DNA of 64,000 nt from positions 1-64,000 of the forward strand of contig JAGAMF010000005.1 in NCBI GenBank assembly GCA_017624855.1, written 5' to 3'. This DNA comes from Lachnospiraceae bacterium. GTDB lineage: Bacteria; Bacillota; Clostridia; Lachnospirales; Lachnospiraceae. The notes below the pieces were generated by a model. The model was not told where the DNA came from. It was given only the letters and a program-made list of their open reading frames with translations, and ran no database searches. A program made the position numbers and the translations under genes. This document shows positions 61,495-64,000 of the stretch, piece after piece. Numbering within the stretch: the stretch's first letter is position 1; every line of letters starts with the position of its first letter.

Positions 61495-61634
61495 AACGGG
61501 TGGAATGAACTATTTTGTTCGAAGGGCTTTTGCGGCGCCGGTACTTAGATTGCGTATTTTGCAATCTTATGTACCGTTGCGTGATGCAACAGAGCGAGAG
61601 CGTCCCTGAGAACATATAGTTCATCCCACCCGTT
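61495..61634. repeat. Palindromic element E (140 bp)
   Basis: The outer arms 61495-61513 and 61616-61634 match at 18 of 19 positions. Inside stand two hairpins: GGTAC..AGATTGC (61540-61553) with GCAATCT..GTACC (61561-61575), and GTTGC-GTGAT-GCAAC (61576-61590). AGAGCGAGAGCG at 61591-61602 is unpaired and is the reverse complement of the CGCTCTCGCT core of elements A and B. So this copy lies in the opposite orientation. It is located 118 nt after the aconitase stop. Confidence 0.82.
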
Positions 61635-62155
61635 AAACATTCCCCCGCATACACCGTGTTATTACCCCCCTTTTTTATTTCATGTCAAAATATTTGTTAT
61701 TGGTAAAAACCTATTTATTTTTGTAAAAAAGTGTGTTATCTTAAACTTACAAAAAATCTATAAGCAACAAGGAAGCAGATGTGTTTAAGGGGATACATAC
61801 ACTAACATGGATGCGACTTTGTTAAGTCGATAGTCCGCTTCGGGTGGAGGTCAATCTTGTAAGAGACCGAAGGAGCGGTGTCACTTTCAACTGTTGAGGT
61901 TTCTGTTTTAACCAATAACAAAGAAAGTGACATTTCTGTGAATTCTGTAACAGAAGCAGCAAGAGGGCGAAGTTGGCATTGCAACGGAAGTTTTTTAGAG
62001 GCTTGGGGTTCATTCGAAGTAGAGGAAACGACTTGTAGATATATGGATTATCTTAATCGAAAGCGTGTTAACGAATTAATCGATTGCTGTAAGCAACGAT
62101 ATATTTCAACGACATACAGAAGAATAAGATATTCTCTGGGTTCATATAATATGGT
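61635..62155 (+). other. Unexplained region before spoIID, possible structured RNA
   Basis: About 500 bp without a convincing gene. Positions 61814-61880 can form two stems: CGACTT-TGTT-AAGTCG (61814-61829), then CCGCT (61835-61839) with AGCGG (61873-61877) enclosing GGTC (61849-61852, near) and GACC. Further on, TGTCACTTTC (61879-61888) is complementary to GAAAGTGACA (61921-61931 region). A frame from GTG 61878 to 62183 encodes 101 residues that I do not recognise, with no ribosome binding site, and it overlaps the stems and the spoIID start. It could be a structured leader RNA, a decayed mobile element or a small gene. Confidence 0.4.
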
Positions 62156-63103
62156 ATGGACGCAGAAAGAGGAAAAAAATTGAAAAAGTTGGAAAAGGAA
62201 GCCGTATCGACAGAACAGAAAGATTACATTCTTCTTGTCAGTGCAGTTTCCTTTTTCATTTTTATTTTACCTTATATACTTAATGCTGCAATGAACGGAA
62301 TTCATCCGATAGAAACGGAAGAATTCGGCAGAATCAATCAAAGGATTTGGGTTGAGAAGGAGTCCGGCAGGGAGAGTATTCAATTGGAAATTTATCTGCT
62401 GGGAGCCCTGGCAAAAAATTGTGATCCAACTTTTAATGAAGAAACCTTAAAAGCTGTGGCGGTCATTCTTCGGAGCAATGCCGTTTGTATCATAGCAGAA
62501 GAACGAGCGGTTAAAAGGAACAGTTTTTATTCGGAAGAAGAACTTCGGATTCTCTGGAAAGATGAATATGAGACAAATGTACAACGATACAAGGAGGCTG
62601 TTATGGAGACTCAGGGTATCGTTATTTTTTATGGGGGAGAGATTACGGAAGTGCCCTATCATCGCCTAAGTTGTGGGAAAACCAGAGACGCCGGTATTTT
62701 AGTGGGTAGCTTTCCGTACCTGCATTCAGCGGAATCGGCGGAGGATATGTATGCCAATGGCTATTACAGCACAGCAGAAATCAGAGTAGAGAAGTTGGGA
62801 GAGGATTTTGAAGTGTTGCAGAAAGACTCTTTCGGCTATGTTGTTTCGGTTCGGGTAAAAGGAGAGGTGCTTGATGGTGAGGAATTTTCCGGGTTGCATC
62901 ATCTGGCCTCTTCCTGTTTTGATTATGAAAGAAAAGAAGATTTTTATCTCTTTCATGTTCGGGGAATGGGGCACGGCTTTGGTTTGAGTTTGTACGGTGC
63001 GGATGCGTTGGCAAACAAAGGTTACAGTTTTGCGGAAATTTTGCAATACTTTTATAAAGGAATTGAAATTCGCAAAGAAAACAGAAGCGATATTGAAGCG
63101 TGA
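62156..63103 (+). CDS. spoIID: Stage II sporulation protein D
   Basis: A 315-residue protein (about 307 if it starts at TTG 62180, which has AGAGG in front). One membrane segment lies at about 25-45 (YILLVSAVSFFIFILPYIL). The SpoIID/LytB domain follows: NEETLKAVAVILRSNAVCI, whose glutamate is the catalytic residue of this family, LSCGKTRDAG, and the end motif GMGHGFGLSLYGADALANKGYSFAEILQYFYKGIEI. SpoIID is a lytic transglycosylase of the engulfment machinery in the mother cell. The next gene is SpoIIQ-like, a pairing known from Clostridia and Bacillus. Confidence 0.9.
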   Translation: MDAERGKKLKKLEKEAVSTEQKDYILLVSAVSFFIFILPYILNAAMNGIHPIETEEFGRINQRIWVEKESGRESIQLEIYLLGALAKNCDPTFNEETLKAVAVILRSNAVCIIAEERAVKRNSFYSEEELRILWKDEYETNVQRYKEAVMETQGIVIFYGGEITEVPYHRLSCGKTRDAGILVGSFPYLHSAESAEDMYANGYYSTAEIRVEKLGEDFEVLQKDSFGYVVSVRVKGEVLDGEEFSGLHHLASSCFDYERKEDFYLFHVRGMGHGFGLSLYGADALANKGYSFAEILQYFYKGIEIRKENRSDIEA

Positions 63104-63112
63104 ATGTATAAT

Positions 63113-63168
63113 CGTTTCCAAATCGGTAAAAATACTTATATCGAAAGTGTTTTACTAAAACGGAAACG
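63113..63168. promoter_or_regulatory. Nested hairpin before the spoIIQ-like gene
   Basis: CGTTTCC (63113-63119) pairs with GGAAACG (63162-63168), and GTAAAAATACTT (63126-63137) with AAGTGTTTTAC (63145-63155) inside it. The right arm abuts the weak ribosome binding site (GAGG, about 63168-63171), so folding could limit translation. Confidence 0.5.
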
Positions 63169-63176
63169 AGGTAATT

Positions 63177-64000
63177 ATGAGAAGAAAAAAGAATAGTCTT
63201 AGAAGAGAGAAAATCATAATGATTTCCGCGTCTGCCTTTGTTTTGACAGCCTTAACCATGGCAGGAGTATATGTGCGGGAGCAAAGCAAGGCAAACGATG
63301 AATATCGCGTAGATTTAAGCCAATTGGACGGGCAGACCGTGGCAGAAAAAACTGATGAAATCAATGAGAATTTGCAGTTAAGCCAGAACAATGTAATCAT
63401 TGCGGATGATTTGGATGCCGACCCTAATTTCTGGGAAGTGGATTCCCCTGAGGTGGAAAATGATTTTGAAGTAAAAACTGATGAAAAAGTAACAGCCGAG
63501 CAGGCCGAAGAGAATATAACCGCCGTGGCCGAGGATAACGAGGGCGAAGAGTTGGCTCAGACGGAAGAAACCCTGGAAGCGGGAGCTGAGAATGTAATTG
63601 CTCCAAATTATAATTTCCCCGGGCTTATGCAAATGCAGTGGCCTTTATACGGTGATTTGATCATGAATTACAGCATGGACAAAACCGTTTACTTCGAAAC
63701 ATTGGGTCAGTATCGTTATAATCCGGCACTGGTTATAAAAGCCGGCGTGGGCGATAAGGTAAAAGCTTGCGCAAACGGCGTTGTAACCGAGGTATATCAA
63801 AGCACGGAATTGGGAAATGTGGTGGTTATGGACATCGGTGACGGATATGAACTCACATACGGACAGCTTGAAGATATTACCGTAGTTCCCGGAAATGTCA
63901 TTGAAACCGGAACACTTTTGGGAACAGTGGCAGAGCCCAGCGTATATTATACCAGTGAGGGCAGTAACTTATATTTAAAAATGACCAAGGACGGTGCAGC
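63177..64000 (+). CDS. SpoIIQ-like M23/LytM-domain protein (N-terminal part)
   Basis: The gene runs off the right edge; 274 complete codons are visible. One membrane segment lies at about 14-34 (IIMISASAFVLTALTMAGVYV), then an acidic linker (about 35-145), then a LytM/M23-type fold beginning near MQMQWPLYGDLIMNYS. The zinc-binding residues of active M23 enzymes appear lost: the H-x-x-x-D site reads NPALVI, and the HLH-type motif reads NLYLKM. In B. subtilis SpoIIQ is a forespore protein that pairs with SpoIIIAH across the septum and is itself defective as a hydrolase; position after spoIID supports the same role here. The C terminus is not visible. Confidence 0.85.
   Translation, partial: MRRKKNSLRREKIIMISASAFVLTALTMAGVYVREQSKANDEYRVDLSQLDGQTVAEKTDEINENLQLSQNNVIIADDLDADPNFWEVDSPEVENDFEVKTDEKVTAEQAEENITAVAEDNEGEELAQTEETLEAGAENVIAPNYNFPGLMQMQWPLYGDLIMNYSMDKTVYFETLGQYRYNPALVIKAGVGDKVKACANGVVTEVYQSTELGNVVVMDIGDGYELTYGQLEDITVVPGNVIETGTLLGTVAEPSVYYTSEGSNLYLKMTKDGA

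Noticed and set aside
61878..62183. A 101-codon frame before spoIID as a firm gene
   Set aside because: GTG start without a ribosome binding site, overlap with stems and with the spoIID start, and no recognised motif; kept only as part of the unexplained region.
1..64000. CRISPR array, tRNA or rRNA genes, transposases
   Set aside because: No regularly spaced direct repeats, no cloverleaf with the conserved tRNA loop sequences, no rRNA segments and no transposase motifs were seen; the long palindromes are not spaced like CRISPR repeats.

Overview
The window looks like core chromosome of a low-to-moderate GC, spore-forming member of the Clostridia, most likely Lachnospiraceae. The evidence is strong AGGAGG-type ribosome binding sites, two T-box leaders, intrinsic terminators, sporulation proteins (SpoIID, a SpoIIQ-like LytM protein, a SleB-type hydrolase) and several small or hypothetical families that I associate with this group. 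The genus is not fixed by anything I can see. No rRNA, tRNA, CRISPR array, transposase or intact prophage was found.

Layout. 0-9 kb: end of class II fructose-bisphosphate aldolase, a large palindromic element, cyclophilin (minus strand), a two-domain acetyltransferase, dnaE, pfkA, a SpoU-type rRNA methyltransferase and proC. 9-20.6 kb: an SH3/SleB wall hydrolase, an NfeD-stomatin pair, an argF-(small hypothetical)-coaX-dusB run, ahcY, a polar amino acid ABC transporter, exonuclease III and a YeiH-type transporter. 20.6-25.6 kb: an accessory stretch with a cluster of hairpins, a phage-type nuclease-like fragment, a methionine-type T-box leader, a 228-bp palindrome, a flavodoxin-fold oxidoreductase and a membrane/STAS-like protein, ending at metG. 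25.8-31.5 kb: a DUF1002 protein, a 2-hydroxyacid dehydrogenase, a GNAT, an HD protein, a YesL-like protein and an MsmX/UgpC-type ATPase.

31.6-36 kb holds a leucine-type T-box leader, a LeuA-like protein that has lost its HxH metal motif, and an 843-residue fusion of a TIM-barrel epimerase with an acyl-CoA synthetase. 36-42 kb is a looser region: small membrane proteins, an O-antigen ligase-like protein, a headless gene fragment, and an ECF sigma/anti-sigma pair. 42-52 kb: an MBL hydrolase, a B12/radical SAM protein, nth, a TPR-like protein, VanW, a HypE-like protein with an Lrp regulator and an aminotransferase, and trmL. 52-61.4 kb: ileS, then glgP, a metallophosphoesterase and aconitase joined by 1-nt stop/start overlaps. 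61.4-64 kb: a palindrome, an unexplained 500-bp stretch, spoIID and the start of a spoIIQ-like gene.

The strongest non-genic signal is a set of long intergenic palindromes (436-649, 21941-22168, 45191-45313, 51029-51233, 61495-61634, and a hairpin cluster at 20733-20872). Two share a 27-bp block containing CGCGCTCTCGCTCGG, and two others carry a related CGCTCTCG core placed asymmetrically in the fold. The most interesting gene-level signals are the LeuA-like protein and ligase fusion behind a leucine T-box, and the methionine T-box separated from metG by about 1.7 kb of accessory sequence.
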